64,000 nt of DNA, from the NCBI GenBank assembly GCA_020854105.1, contig JADZGB010000027.1, forward strand, positions 97,998-161,997, given 5' to 3'. The notes under the pieces are model-generated. The model ran no database searches and was not told the DNA's origin. It worked only from the letters and a program-made list of their open reading frames with translations. Positions 35,650 to 43,331 of the stretch are shown piece after piece; the stretch's first letter is position 1; the number at the start of each line of letters is the position of its first letter. Origin of the DNA: Burkholderiales bacterium. Lineage in GTDB: Bacteria > Pseudomonadota > Gammaproteobacteria > Burkholderiales > SHXO01. A program made the position numbers and the translations under genes.

Positions 35650-37053
35650 ATGGAACTACACGAGCAGTCCGAGGTGACCGCAAAGGCGGCCGCGATCCCG
35701 GGAAAGGGCAGCCAGGAGCAGGGCATGGTGCGCCGCGATCTGCTGCTGGTGGCCGGCATCACGCTGCTGTCCTTCCTGCTCGCCTCTGCCTTCGAGTTCC
35801 GCGAGTGGCTGGCCGAGGTCACCGAGCCGCTCGAGCCCTATCAGATCGACGAGCTGCCGTTCGTGTTCGCCGTGCTCGCCATCGCCATGTCCTGGTTCTC
35901 GTGGCGGCGCTGGCGCCATGCGCGCCACGAGCTGCACCTGCGCATGCAGGCCCAGGCCGCGCTGGCCGAGCGTGAACGCCAGTACCGCACCCTGTTCATG
36001 GAAGATCTCGCCGGCAACGCGGTGGCCTCGCGCGACGGCGTGATCGAGCTGTGCAATCCCGCCATGGCGCGCATCCTCGGGCTCGACCATCCGGACCAGG
36101 CGTTGGGACGCAACCTGGCCGAGTTCTACGTCGACCGCGAGCAGTGGCGCCGGCACCGGAGCGCGGCGCAGCGCGGCGAGCGGGTGGAGGTGCCGGTGCT
36201 GGCGCTGGAGGCACAGGACGGCACGCCGGTCCGGGTGATTGCACGCGTCTTGCCGCATGGGCCGCGCGAGCGCGAGCCCGGCCTGCACATCTACTTCGTC
36301 GACATCTCGGAGCTGGACCACATGCAGCGTCAGCTCGCCGATTCGCTGGGCGAGAACCGCCTGCTGTCGCAGAAATACCTGATGGTCCAGGAGGACGAAC
36401 GCCGCAGCCTCGCGCGCGAGATGCACGACGAGCTGGGCCAGTGCCTGAACGCGATCAAGCTCGACGCGGTGTCCATCCGCGAGATGACGCACGATACGCT
36501 GCCGGCAGCCGAATCGAGCGCGAACGCGATCGTGGAGCTGTCGGCGCACGTATACGACGTGGTGCGCGGGATCATGCAGCGGTTGCGGCCGGCGGCGCTC
36601 GACACGCTGGGTCTGCACGATGCGGTGGACCAGCTGGTCGGGCAGTGGCAGCGGCGCAACCGCGCGGTGGACTGCCGCTTCGAATCCAGCGGCGACTTGT
36701 CGGGGCTGGGCGAGGCGGTGAACATCACCGTCTATCGCCTGGTGCAGGAGTGCCTGACCAACATCGTCAAGCACGCGCAGGCGACGCGGGTGCGGGTGGG
36801 CCTGCACCGTACTGCGGTGGGCGAGGTGACGGTGAGGGTGCGCGACGACGGTCGCGGCTTCGATCCGCGCGCCAAGCGCACCGGATTGGGACTGGTCGGA
36901 CTGCGTGAGCGCGTGGAGGCGCTGGCCGGGCGCCTGCGGCTCACCACGGAGCCGGGCGGCGGCGTGGAGATCTCGGCCACGCTGCCGGTGCCGGAGGCGG
37001 CGGCGCTGGGCACGGGAGCGCAGCGCGAAGGCGAATCGATGAAGCACATCTAG
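35650..37053 (+). CDS. NarX-type sensor histidine kinase with PAS domain
   Basis: 467 aa. Two TM helices (about 28-47 and 72-90) are separated by a short periplasmic loop. A PAS domain follows (about 115-220, VIELCNPAMARILGLDHPDQ). The HisKA_3 dimerisation region has His259 in LAREMHDELGQCLNAIKLD, and a HATPase ends the protein (VRDDGRGFDPRAKRTGLGLV). It should phosphorylate the LuxR-type regulator 15 bases downstream. ATG 35650 is chosen because its first 25 codons keep strong GC third-position bias; an ATG at 35725 with AGGAG upstream is a real alternative. Confidence 0.9.
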   Translation: MELHEQSEVTAKAAAIPGKGSQEQGMVRRDLLLVAGITLLSFLLASAFEFREWLAEVTEPLEPYQIDELPFVFAVLAIAMSWFSWRRWRHARHELHLRMQAQAALAERERQYRTLFMEDLAGNAVASRDGVIELCNPAMARILGLDHPDQALGRNLAEFYVDREQWRRHRSAAQRGERVEVPVLALEAQDGTPVRVIARVLPHGPREREPGLHIYFVDISELDHMQRQLADSLGENRLLSQKYLMVQEDERRSLAREMHDELGQCLNAIKLDAVSIREMTHDTLPAAESSANAIVELSAHVYDVVRGIMQRLRPAALDTLGLHDAVDQLVGQWQRRNRAVDCRFESSGDLSGLGEAVNITVYRLVQECLTNIVKHAQATRVRVGLHRTAVGEVTVRVRDDGRGFDPRAKRTGLGLVGLRERVEALAGRLRLTTEPGGGVEISATLPVPEAAALGTGAQREGESMKHI

Positions 37054-37068
37054 AACAGGGTCTGGACA

Positions 37069-37713
37069 ATGGGTATCAAGGTTCTGCTGGTGGACGATCA
37101 TGCCGTGGTGCGCGAGGGCTACCGCCGCCTGCTGGAGCGCACCGGCGACATCGAGGTGGTGGCCGAGAGCGAGAGCGCGGAGGATGCCTACCGTGCGTTC
37201 TGCGACCTCTCGCCCGACGTGGTGGTGATGGACATCAATCTGCCGGGCACCAGCGGCATCGAGATCACGCGTCGCATCACCACGCGCGAGCCGGGGGCGC
37301 GCGTGCTGGTGTTCAGCATGCACGACGACGCCATGTTCGCCTCGCGCGCGCTGCAGGCCGGCGCGCGCGGCTACATCACCAAGGCCAGCGCGCCCGACGT
37401 GCTGGTGGACGCGATCCGCGCGGTGGCGCTGAACAAGGTCTTCCTCAGCCAGGATGTGGCCCAGCAGCTCGCCCTGCAGGCCATCCCCGGTCAGCAGCTG
37501 CCGCTCAACAATCTGTCGCCGCGCGAGTTCGAGGTGTTCCGGCTGCTGGCCGAGGGCCGTTCCGTGGCCGACATCGCCAACACCATGCGCCTGTCGCAGA
37601 AGACCATCGCCAACTACCAGTCGAACATCCGCCAGAAGCTGGAGCTGACCAACAGTGCGCAGATTATCCGGCTGGCCATGAGCCACGGCCTGGTCGATTC
37701 CGGTAGCCGTTGA
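37069..37713 (+). CDS. LuxR/NarL-type response regulator
   Basis: 214 aa. The receiver has Asp55 in VVVMDINLPGTSG and Lys in GYITKASAPD. The C-terminal HTH is LSPREFEVFRLLAEGRSVAD ... TIANYQSNIRQKL. It is the cognate regulator of the kinase just upstream. It resembles GacA/UvrY-like and PQQ-alcohol-dehydrogenase regulators in layout. Likely targets are the CGGGAA-N3-TTCCCG sites around it, including one just after its own stop codon. Confidence 0.92.
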   Translation: MGIKVLLVDDHAVVREGYRRLLERTGDIEVVAESESAEDAYRAFCDLSPDVVVMDINLPGTSGIEITRRITTREPGARVLVFSMHDDAMFASRALQAGARGYITKASAPDVLVDAIRAVALNKVFLSQDVAQQLALQAIPGQQLPLNNLSPREFEVFRLLAEGRSVADIANTMRLSQKTIANYQSNIRQKLELTNSAQIIRLAMSHGLVDSGSR

Positions 37714-37738
37714 CCCTTTCGCAATGATTAGGCGGTCT

Positions 37739-37753
37739 CGGGAGGCATTCCCG
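37739..37753. promoter_or_regulatory. CGGGAG-N3-TTCCCG near-palindrome upstream of a candidate sRNA
   Basis: CGGGAGGCATTCCCG, one mismatch from the two other sites, 26 bases after the regulator stop. TACAGT at 37797-37802 lies about 54 bases from its centre, as with the receptor promoter. This would place the operator near -60 of a transcript beginning at about 37808. Confidence 0.45.
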
Positions 37754-37807
37754 GTTCTGCGGGGTGCGCTTCCGACGCCCGCACCGTGTGGCGCCGGTAC
37801 AGTTCCT

Positions 37808-37884
37808 GTCGTGCCAGTTGGTAACTGTTCTCACCACAGCACGACCTCCCAATTAAAGCCGGCCCTGCGCCGGCTTCTTTTTTT
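37808..37884 (+). ncRNA. Candidate small regulatory RNA
   Basis: A roughly 77-base structured segment. An outer stem GTCGTGC (37808-37814) pairs with GCACGAC (37839-37845). Inside it is the hairpin CAGTT-GGT-AACTG (37815-37827). A single-stranded CCTCCCAATTAA follows, complementary to Shine-Dalgarno sequences, then a strong terminator. An operator-like palindrome and a -10-like TACAGT precede it. No open reading frame fits. It could alternatively be only the long 3' untranslated end of the kinase/regulator transcript. Confidence 0.4.
37856..37884 (+). terminator. Rho-independent terminator
   Basis: AAGCCGGC-CCTGC-GCCGGCTT, an 8-bp stem with a 5-base loop, followed by C and seven T. It is the strongest intrinsic terminator seen in the window, and lies 143 bases after the regulator stop codon. 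Confidence 0.85.
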
Positions 37885-37890
37885 GAAGAA

Positions 37891-38008
37891 CGTTGCCACA
37901 GCGAGCACGGGGAATACAGAGAAATTCAAGGGTAGGCTGATTCTTCTCCGTGCCCTCGGTGTCCTCTGTGGCAAGAGCTCTTCAGGGCAACGTAGCGACG
38001 GCTTGAAA
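37891..38008. repeat. CCACAGAGGACACAGAG palindromic element
   Basis: A degenerate copy with arms GCCACAGCGAGCACGGGGAA and GTGCCCTCGGTGTCCTCTGT, followed by CTCTTCAGGGCAACGTAGCG. The trailing segment recurs in inverted orientation at 41312-41345. With that copy it brackets the cupredoxin/Rieske/PQQ-dehydrogenase genes. Confidence 0.65.
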
Positions 38009-38028
38009 AACGGCGGAGCGGACGAGCC

Positions 38029-38481
38029 TCAGCGAACCTCGATCCTGCCCTTCATGCCGGCCTCGTCATGCGTACGCGTGGAGCGCAAGTCCTCGAAGAT
38101 GCCGGCGCGGACCGGCACGAACCACCATTCCATTGAACTGCCGGCCTCGAGCTCGAAGCGGCGGACCGGGCCGTAGACCTGCACCAGATCCCGTCCGGAC
38201 GCATCGAGCACCACCGCCTTGCGCGAATACACCGCGTCGGCGAAGCCCTGCGAGCCGAAGTAGTGGTCGTGCTTGCCCGGGTTGTCTATCCGCAGCGCGT
38301 AGAGCTTTCCCGTCTCGAAGGCGAGGGTGTCGGGTACGAAGCGGTGCAGTCCGTCCGTCGTGCCGAGCCGGACGGAGATCCGGATCGGCTCGCCGGCGGT
38401 GAGATCGCCTGCTGCCTGTGCAGGTAGCGCCAGCGCGAGCGCCGCGACGAGACCGATGGTGCGTAGGCACTGTCCGTTCAT
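38029..38481 (-). CDS. Cupredoxin-like secreted protein lacking the Cys ligand
   Basis: 150 aa. A signal peptide (1-~24, ending PAQAAG) precedes a plastocyanin-like fold (LYALRIDNPGKHDHYFG). At the C-terminal ligand loop RSTRTHDEAGMKGRIEVR the His and Met ligands are kept, but the position where blue-copper proteins have Cys appears to be Arg. It may bind copper in another way or be structural. GGAGGG precedes ATG 38481. It is divergent from the Rieske gene, suggesting a shared regulatory region. Confidence 0.75.
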   Translation of the reverse strand: MNGQCLRTIGLVAALALALPAQAAGDLTAGEPIRISVRLGTTDGLHRFVPDTLAFETGKLYALRIDNPGKHDHYFGSQGFADAVYSRKAVVLDASGRDLVQVYGPVRRFELEAGSSMEWWFVPVRAGIFEDLRSTRTHDEAGMKGRIEVR

Positions 38482-38748
38482 TGCATTCCCTCCAGGTGAT
38501 CCCGCTCTACGAACGGTCCTGCCCGCGGAAGTTCCTCCCGATCTGCGCGTGGCCCATCCCGGATGCCGGAGCGCCCCTCCCGGAATGCCCTGGTGCAATT
38601 CCCTGGCATCGGCATTCACTGTTCCGAACGCAACGGGTGCGCATTCCCTTCTTGATTTCCCGATCATCGCCAAGAATTGGCGCCTGACTCGCGGCCGCGC
38701 GCACGAGCGCGCGCTGCGCACGGTAGAGAACGGGACGGGAGCACGCAG

Positions 38749-39369
38749 ATGCACGCGGGAACGGGGAACAGGATCGATCCGGATCGGGACGCCGACGATG
38801 AGCTCGGCACGTGTGGATGCACGCGGCGCAGTCTGCTGGCCGGCGCGCTGGCATTGACGCTGGCGCCGCTGCAGGTGGCGGCACAGAACGAGCCGAGCGC
38901 GCGGAACGCCCGGCCGCGGCCGGGCGACCGGCTCGTGTTCAGCGATGGTGAACGTGCAGGCCAGCCGGTGAGCGTCGCCGATCTGGCGATCGGCGTTGCA
39001 CCGAGGTTCGCCTATCCGGCTGACGCGGCCACGCAGACGGTGCGCGATGGATCGCGCCTGAACCAGGTGCTGCTGGTGCGCCTGGAAGACAAGGACATCT
39101 CGGATCAGACGCGTCCGCACAGCGCCGAGGGTGTGGTGGCGTACTCGGCCATCTGTACCCACTACGGCTGTCCGGTCACGCTGATGCACGAGAACAAGCG
39201 TGCGGTGATCTGCAACTGCCATGGATCGACCTTCGATGCTGGCAACAACGGTGAGATCACTGTCGGGCCGGCAACCCGACGGTTGGCCATCCTTCCGATC
39301 AAGTCGGTGGATGGCGCCCTGATCGTGGCGGCGCCGTTCATCGGCCGCCTCGGTCCGCCACAGGAGTGA
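38749..39369 (+). CDS. Tat-exported Rieske [2Fe-2S] protein
   Basis: 206 aa. The N-terminus has a twin-Arg signal (CTRRSLLAGALALTLAP), so it is exported folded. The Rieske ligands are CTHYGC and CNCHGSTFD, with the usual loop around GNNGEITVGPATRRL. It is a stand-alone periplasmic Rieske protein, not part of an obvious bc1 operon. The PQQ dehydrogenase starts 61 bases later, so electron transfer between them is likely. ATG 38749 follows GGGAGCACGCAG. Confidence 0.88.
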   Translation: MHAGTGNRIDPDRDADDELGTCGCTRRSLLAGALALTLAPLQVAAQNEPSARNARPRPGDRLVFSDGERAGQPVSVADLAIGVAPRFAYPADAATQTVRDGSRLNQVLLVRLEDKDISDQTRPHSAEGVVAYSAICTHYGCPVTLMHENKRAVICNCHGSTFDAGNNGEITVGPATRRLAILPIKSVDGALIVAAPFIGRLGPPQE

Positions 39370-39430
39370 GCGGGTGTTGCGCTGCGCGCTCTTCCGTCGA
39401 CCCACAAACCAAGCGCATGAGGAGGCTTTC

Positions 39431-41155
39431 ATGAAGAAGTCCAGGTTCGCGGCGCTGCTCGGCATGATGGTGGTGCCGGCGGTCTGCGGCGCCATCGAGT
39501 ACAAGCCGGTCACGCACGAGCGGCTGGTCTCGCCCGAGCCCGAGAACTGGCTCATGGCAAAGGGGAACTACTACGGCTGGAACTACAGCTCCCTGGAGCA
39601 GATCAACACGCGCAACGTCCGGCGGCTGGTGCCGGTATGGAGCTACTCGACCGGTGTCGGTTCCGGCCACGAGGCGCCCGCCCTGGTCAACAACGGCGTG
39701 ATGTTCGTGACCACGCCATACAACCAGGTGCTGGCGCTGAACGCCAAGACCGGCGAACTCATCTGGAAGTACAAGCGCGAATTCCCCGAAGGCTTCGGTG
39801 CGCTGCACGTCACCAGCCGCGGCGTCGCCTTGTGGGGAGACAAGGTCTACTTCGCCAACCTGGACTGCGTGCTGACCGCGCTCGATGCCAAGACCGGCAG
39901 CATCGTGTGGGAATCCGAGGTGTGCGACTGGAAGGAAGGGGCGTACATCACCTCCGTTCCGCACGTGGTGAAAGGCAAGGTGTTCATCGGCCCGTCGGGC
40001 GGCGAATTCGGCATCCGCGGCAACCTGCAGGCCTTCGACGCCGAGACCGGCAAGCGCGCGTGGCAGCGCTACAGCGTGCCGGCGCCCGGAGAACCCGGCT
40101 CCGAGACCTGGCCCCAGGAGGGGCGCTGGAAGGACGCGTGGAAGATCGGCGGCGGCACCATGTGGATGCAGGGCAACTACGATCCGAAGACCGACCTGCT
40201 GTACTGGGGCGTGGGCAACGGTTCGCCCTGGTTCGGCGACCAGCGTCCCGGCGACAACCTGTACGTCGCGTCGGTCCTCGCGCTCAATCCCAACGACGGC
40301 AATATCAAGGGTCACTTCCAGTATCACTGGAACGACTCGTGGGACTGGGCCGGCATGAATGCACCCACGCTGATCGAAGTGGAACGCGACGGTAAGAAGG
40401 TGCCCAGCCTGGTGACGCCGCAGCGCAACGGCTACATGTACTGGCTCGACCGCCAGGACGACGGCCGCATCGACTACGTGCGCGGCGTGCCCTACGTGAA
40501 GCAGAACGTGTTCAAGTCGCTCAATGCCGAGGGCCGGCCGACGTACAACGAGCAGCACAAGCCCGGAACCGGCAAGCAGGCGACCTACTGCCCGAGCCTG
40601 TGGGGTGGGAAGGACTGGCCGTACGAGTCCTACAACCCGAAGACCGGCATGATGTACGTGCCGATCAACGACAACCACTGCATGAGTCTCGAAGGCAAGG
40701 TGCAGGAACGCGTGCCCGGGCAGTGGTCCGCCGGCGTCGACATTCCCGACATCAAGCTGCTGGTCGACAAGAACCCGGCGTGGATCGGTGGCATCCAGGC
40801 GTGGGACGTCAATACCGGTCAGACGGTCTGGAAGGAGAAGTACGAGAAGTCGTGGAACTGGGGCTCGATCCTGAGCACCGGCGGCGGCCTGATCTTCGCC
40901 GGCGGCACCAGCGACCGCGTGTTCCGCGCGTACGACGCGAAGACCGGCCGTCAGCTGTGGCAGTTCAAGACCAACTCCGGCATCATCGCGCCCCCCACGT
41001 CGTTCGCGGTGGATGGCATCCAGTACATCGCCGTCACCTCCGGCTGGGGCGTCGACGCCGCGTTCGTCCAGGGGCTGATGCACGACCTGTCGGGCTGGGA
41101 GCCGAAGCAGGTGGCGCAGGGCGGCGTGATCTGGGTGTTCGCGCTGCAGGACTGA
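39431..41155 (+). CDS. PQQ-dependent alcohol dehydrogenase-type quinoprotein
   Basis: 574 aa periplasmic eight-bladed propeller quinoprotein. A signal peptide (1-~21) is followed by tryptophan-docking repeats (e.g. LNAKTGELIWKY, LDAKTGSIVWES, WDVNTGQTVWKE, YDAKTGRQLWQF). The likely catalytic Asp305 lies in DSWDWAGMN. The residue two after it is Ala307, as in Ca-type enzymes, not the Asp of lanthanide (XoxF-type) enzymes. The vicinal Cys-Cys of methanol/ethanol dehydrogenases is not seen; LHVTSRGVAL occupies that region. GAGGAGG precedes ATG 39431. Substrate unknown. Confidence 0.9.
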   Translation: MKKSRFAALLGMMVVPAVCGAIEYKPVTHERLVSPEPENWLMAKGNYYGWNYSSLEQINTRNVRRLVPVWSYSTGVGSGHEAPALVNNGVMFVTTPYNQVLALNAKTGELIWKYKREFPEGFGALHVTSRGVALWGDKVYFANLDCVLTALDAKTGSIVWESEVCDWKEGAYITSVPHVVKGKVFIGPSGGEFGIRGNLQAFDAETGKRAWQRYSVPAPGEPGSETWPQEGRWKDAWKIGGGTMWMQGNYDPKTDLLYWGVGNGSPWFGDQRPGDNLYVASVLALNPNDGNIKGHFQYHWNDSWDWAGMNAPTLIEVERDGKKVPSLVTPQRNGYMYWLDRQDDGRIDYVRGVPYVKQNVFKSLNAEGRPTYNEQHKPGTGKQATYCPSLWGGKDWPYESYNPKTGMMYVPINDNHCMSLEGKVQERVPGQWSAGVDIPDIKLLVDKNPAWIGGIQAWDVNTGQTVWKEKYEKSWNWGSILSTGGGLIFAGGTSDRVFRAYDAKTGRQLWQFKTNSGIIAPPTSFAVDGIQYIAVTSGWGVDAAFVQGLMHDLSGWEPKQVAQGGVIWVFALQD

Positions 41156-41282
41156 GCAGCGATCCGGAAGGAGTCCCGATGGTGGCAGGACGCATCGCCA
41201 TGGTCGGGCCGCAACCGACGGACTAATGTGTCACTCAGCGATACGTTCTAGTCGACGCATTACTGAAGGAGCAACCGGTATT

Positions 41283-41312
41283 GCGGATCGGTCACGCCGA
41301 TCCGCTTTTTTT
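41283..41312 (+). terminator. Rho-independent terminator of the PQQ dehydrogenase gene
   Basis: GCGGATCGG-TCACG-CCGATCCGC, a 9-bp perfect stem followed by seven T, 128 bases after the dehydrogenase stop. The intervening stretch (41156-41282) contains no evident gene. Confidence 0.85.
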
Positions 41313-41437
41313 GACCTGTCGCTACGTTGCTCTTCAGAGCTTTTGCCACAGAGGACACAGAGGGCACAGAGAAGAATCAGCCCACCGTCGAATCCCTCTG
41401 TGTTCTCTGTGCTCTCCGTGGCAAGGTTCTTTTGGCG
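41310..41437. repeat. CCACAGAGGACACAGAG palindromic element
   Basis: TTGACCTGTCGCTACGTTGC is followed by GCCACAGAGGACACAGAGGG and, after an AATCAGCCCACCG centre, by CCCTCTGTGTTCTCTGTGCT and GTGGCAAG. The arms can fold on themselves over about 100 bases. Inverted relative to the copy at 37891. Confidence 0.7.
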
Positions 41438-41462
41438 GGACGCTCGCGGCCGTCGATGACTT

Positions 41463-43134
41463 TCAGGCCGGGCTCCAAGCCTTCTCCATGATGGCGCGAT
41501 ACGGGGTGCCCGGCGGCAAGGTGCCGAAGGCGTGGCCGCCGTCGCCGCCGAGGCGGGCGGCGATGAAGACGTCGGCATGCGTCGGGTGCGCGTGGCGCCG
41601 CATCAGGCTCGCCTGCAGTGCGAGCACCAGACGTTCGGTGAGGCGCCGCGCCTCGCCCTCGAGGTTGGCGCCGCTCTTCAGGCTGCGTGCGATGTCGGCG
41701 CTCAGCGAGGCGATCCGCGCGTCCTCGCGCGCCACTTCCTCGATCTCCTCCAGTGCTGCGGCGACGCTCGAGGGGTCGCGCGCGATAGCGCGCAGCACGT
41801 CGAGACAGATGACATCGCCGCTGCCTTCCCATATGCCGTTCACTGGTGCCTCGCGGTAGAGCCGCGCCAGGCCGTGCTCCTCGACGTAACCGTTGCCTCC
41901 CAGGCACTCCATCGCCTCGGCCATGAAGACCGGATTGCGCTTGCACAGCCAGTATTTTGCCGCCGACGTCGCGATGCGCGCGAAGCGCTGCTCGCGCTCG
42001 TCCTCGAGAGCACGGTCGAAGGCCCGTGCGACGCGGAAGGCGAGCAGAAGCGCGGCCTCCCATTCGAGCGCCAGGTCGGCGAGCACGTTCTGCATCAGCG
42101 CCTGCTCGGATAGACGTCGGCCAAAGACGCTGCGGTGCGCGGCGTGGTGCAGCGCCTGCATCAATGCTGTTCGCATCGTGCCGGCCGCGGCCACGACGAT
42201 GTCGAAGCGGGTCAGGTGCGCCATCCCGATCAGCGTGGCGATGCCGCGCCCGTCCTCGCCCACGCGCCGTGCCCAGGTGCCGGCAAACTCGATCTCGGCC
42301 GAGGCGTTCGAGCGGTTGCCGCACTTGTCCTTGAGGCGCTGGATCATGAACGGATTGCTGCTACCGTTGCTCGCCGCACGCGGCACGAAGAAGCAGGTGA
42401 TGCCGGCAGCGGTGCGCGCCAGTGCGAAAAAGGCATCGCTCATCGGCGCCGAGCAGAACCACTTGTGGCCGGAGAGCAGATAGGCGCCGTCGTCGATCGG
42501 CTTCGCTTCGCTGATGTTGGCGCGCAGATCGGAGCCGCCCTGCTTCTCGGTCATCGCCATACCCATGGTGACCGCACGCTTCTCTCCGAGCGCAAGGGGC
42601 CGCGGATCGTAGTCGGCCGTGAGAAGCTTGGGCTCTCACTCGGCGGCGAGTGACGGATCGGCCTGCAGCACCTCGCGTGCCGCAAAACTCATGGTCATCG
42701 GGCAGGCGGTGCCGTTTTCCGCCTGGTTCCAGAGGTAGCACAGGGCCGCGCGGGCGGAGAACGCGCCCGGACCGGCAGCGGTCCAGGCGAGCGAATGCAG
42801 CCCGCGGCCGAAGGCTTCCGTCATCAGGTCGTGATAGGCAGGGTGATATTCGACCAGATCGATCCTGCGGCCGTAGCGGTCGTGGCTGACGAGCTGGGGC
42901 GTGTGGGCGTTGGCCTGCCGGGCGAGCCGGGCGATGCGCTCGGTGGTCACGACCCTTCCGAGCTCGCCTGCGCTGCGATCCACTGCGCGCCGGCGCGGTC
43001 GATGGCTTCGCTCAGGACTTGGTCACGGCGCAGGCGTCGTAGTCGTAAAGCGGCGGCGCCTGGTTGTCGGAAGCGGGGGGATGCGATGCGGATCGGGCGG
43101 TCCGGTGCTGCGGGCTGGTGGGGGCACGAGGCAT
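41463..43134 (-). pseudogene. aidB-like acyl-CoA dehydrogenase, broken
   Basis: Reads as an AidB/isovaleryl-CoA dehydrogenase-type flavoprotein in pieces. The start ATG 43134 (GGAGGG upstream) leads into SDNQAPPLYDYDACAV. A frameshift near 43026 is needed to reach VLSEAIDRAGAQWIAAQA. A second near 42968 is needed to reach ELGRVVTTERIARLARQANA. An in-frame TGA at 42636-42638 then stands where the family has Trp (SLAAE-stop-EPKLLTADYDPR). The remaining C-terminal part is intact: GMAMTEKQGGSDLRAN, FGRRLSEQALMQNVLADLAL, ECLGGNGYVEEHGLARLYRE. Three separate lesions indicate a pseudogene, though sequencing error cannot be excluded. Confidence 0.8.
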
Positions 43135-43331
43135 GAACGTCCCTCCGTCGGTGCAGATGCCCTGAACGCTGGCGGGAGGGCCACGGGCGGATCGTGCGCG
43201 CGGTGCGCGTCGTCGACGATTCTTCCGTGCAGGTCGATGATCCCGAGGCGCCCGGGACACCCGAGGACTGGCCGAGCTCTGACGAAGCTTGACAGCTGAC
43301 CCGGGCGAGCGCCGGGTGAAGCGGCTTCGGT

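Noticed and set aside
37724..38176. 150-aa plus-strand frame
   Set aside because: It crosses the terminator, a repeat and the antisense of the cupredoxin-like gene; no domain and no ribosome site.
39431..41155. Lanthanide-dependent XoxF assignment
   Set aside because: The residue two after the catalytic Asp is Ala (DWA), which argues for a Ca-type enzyme.
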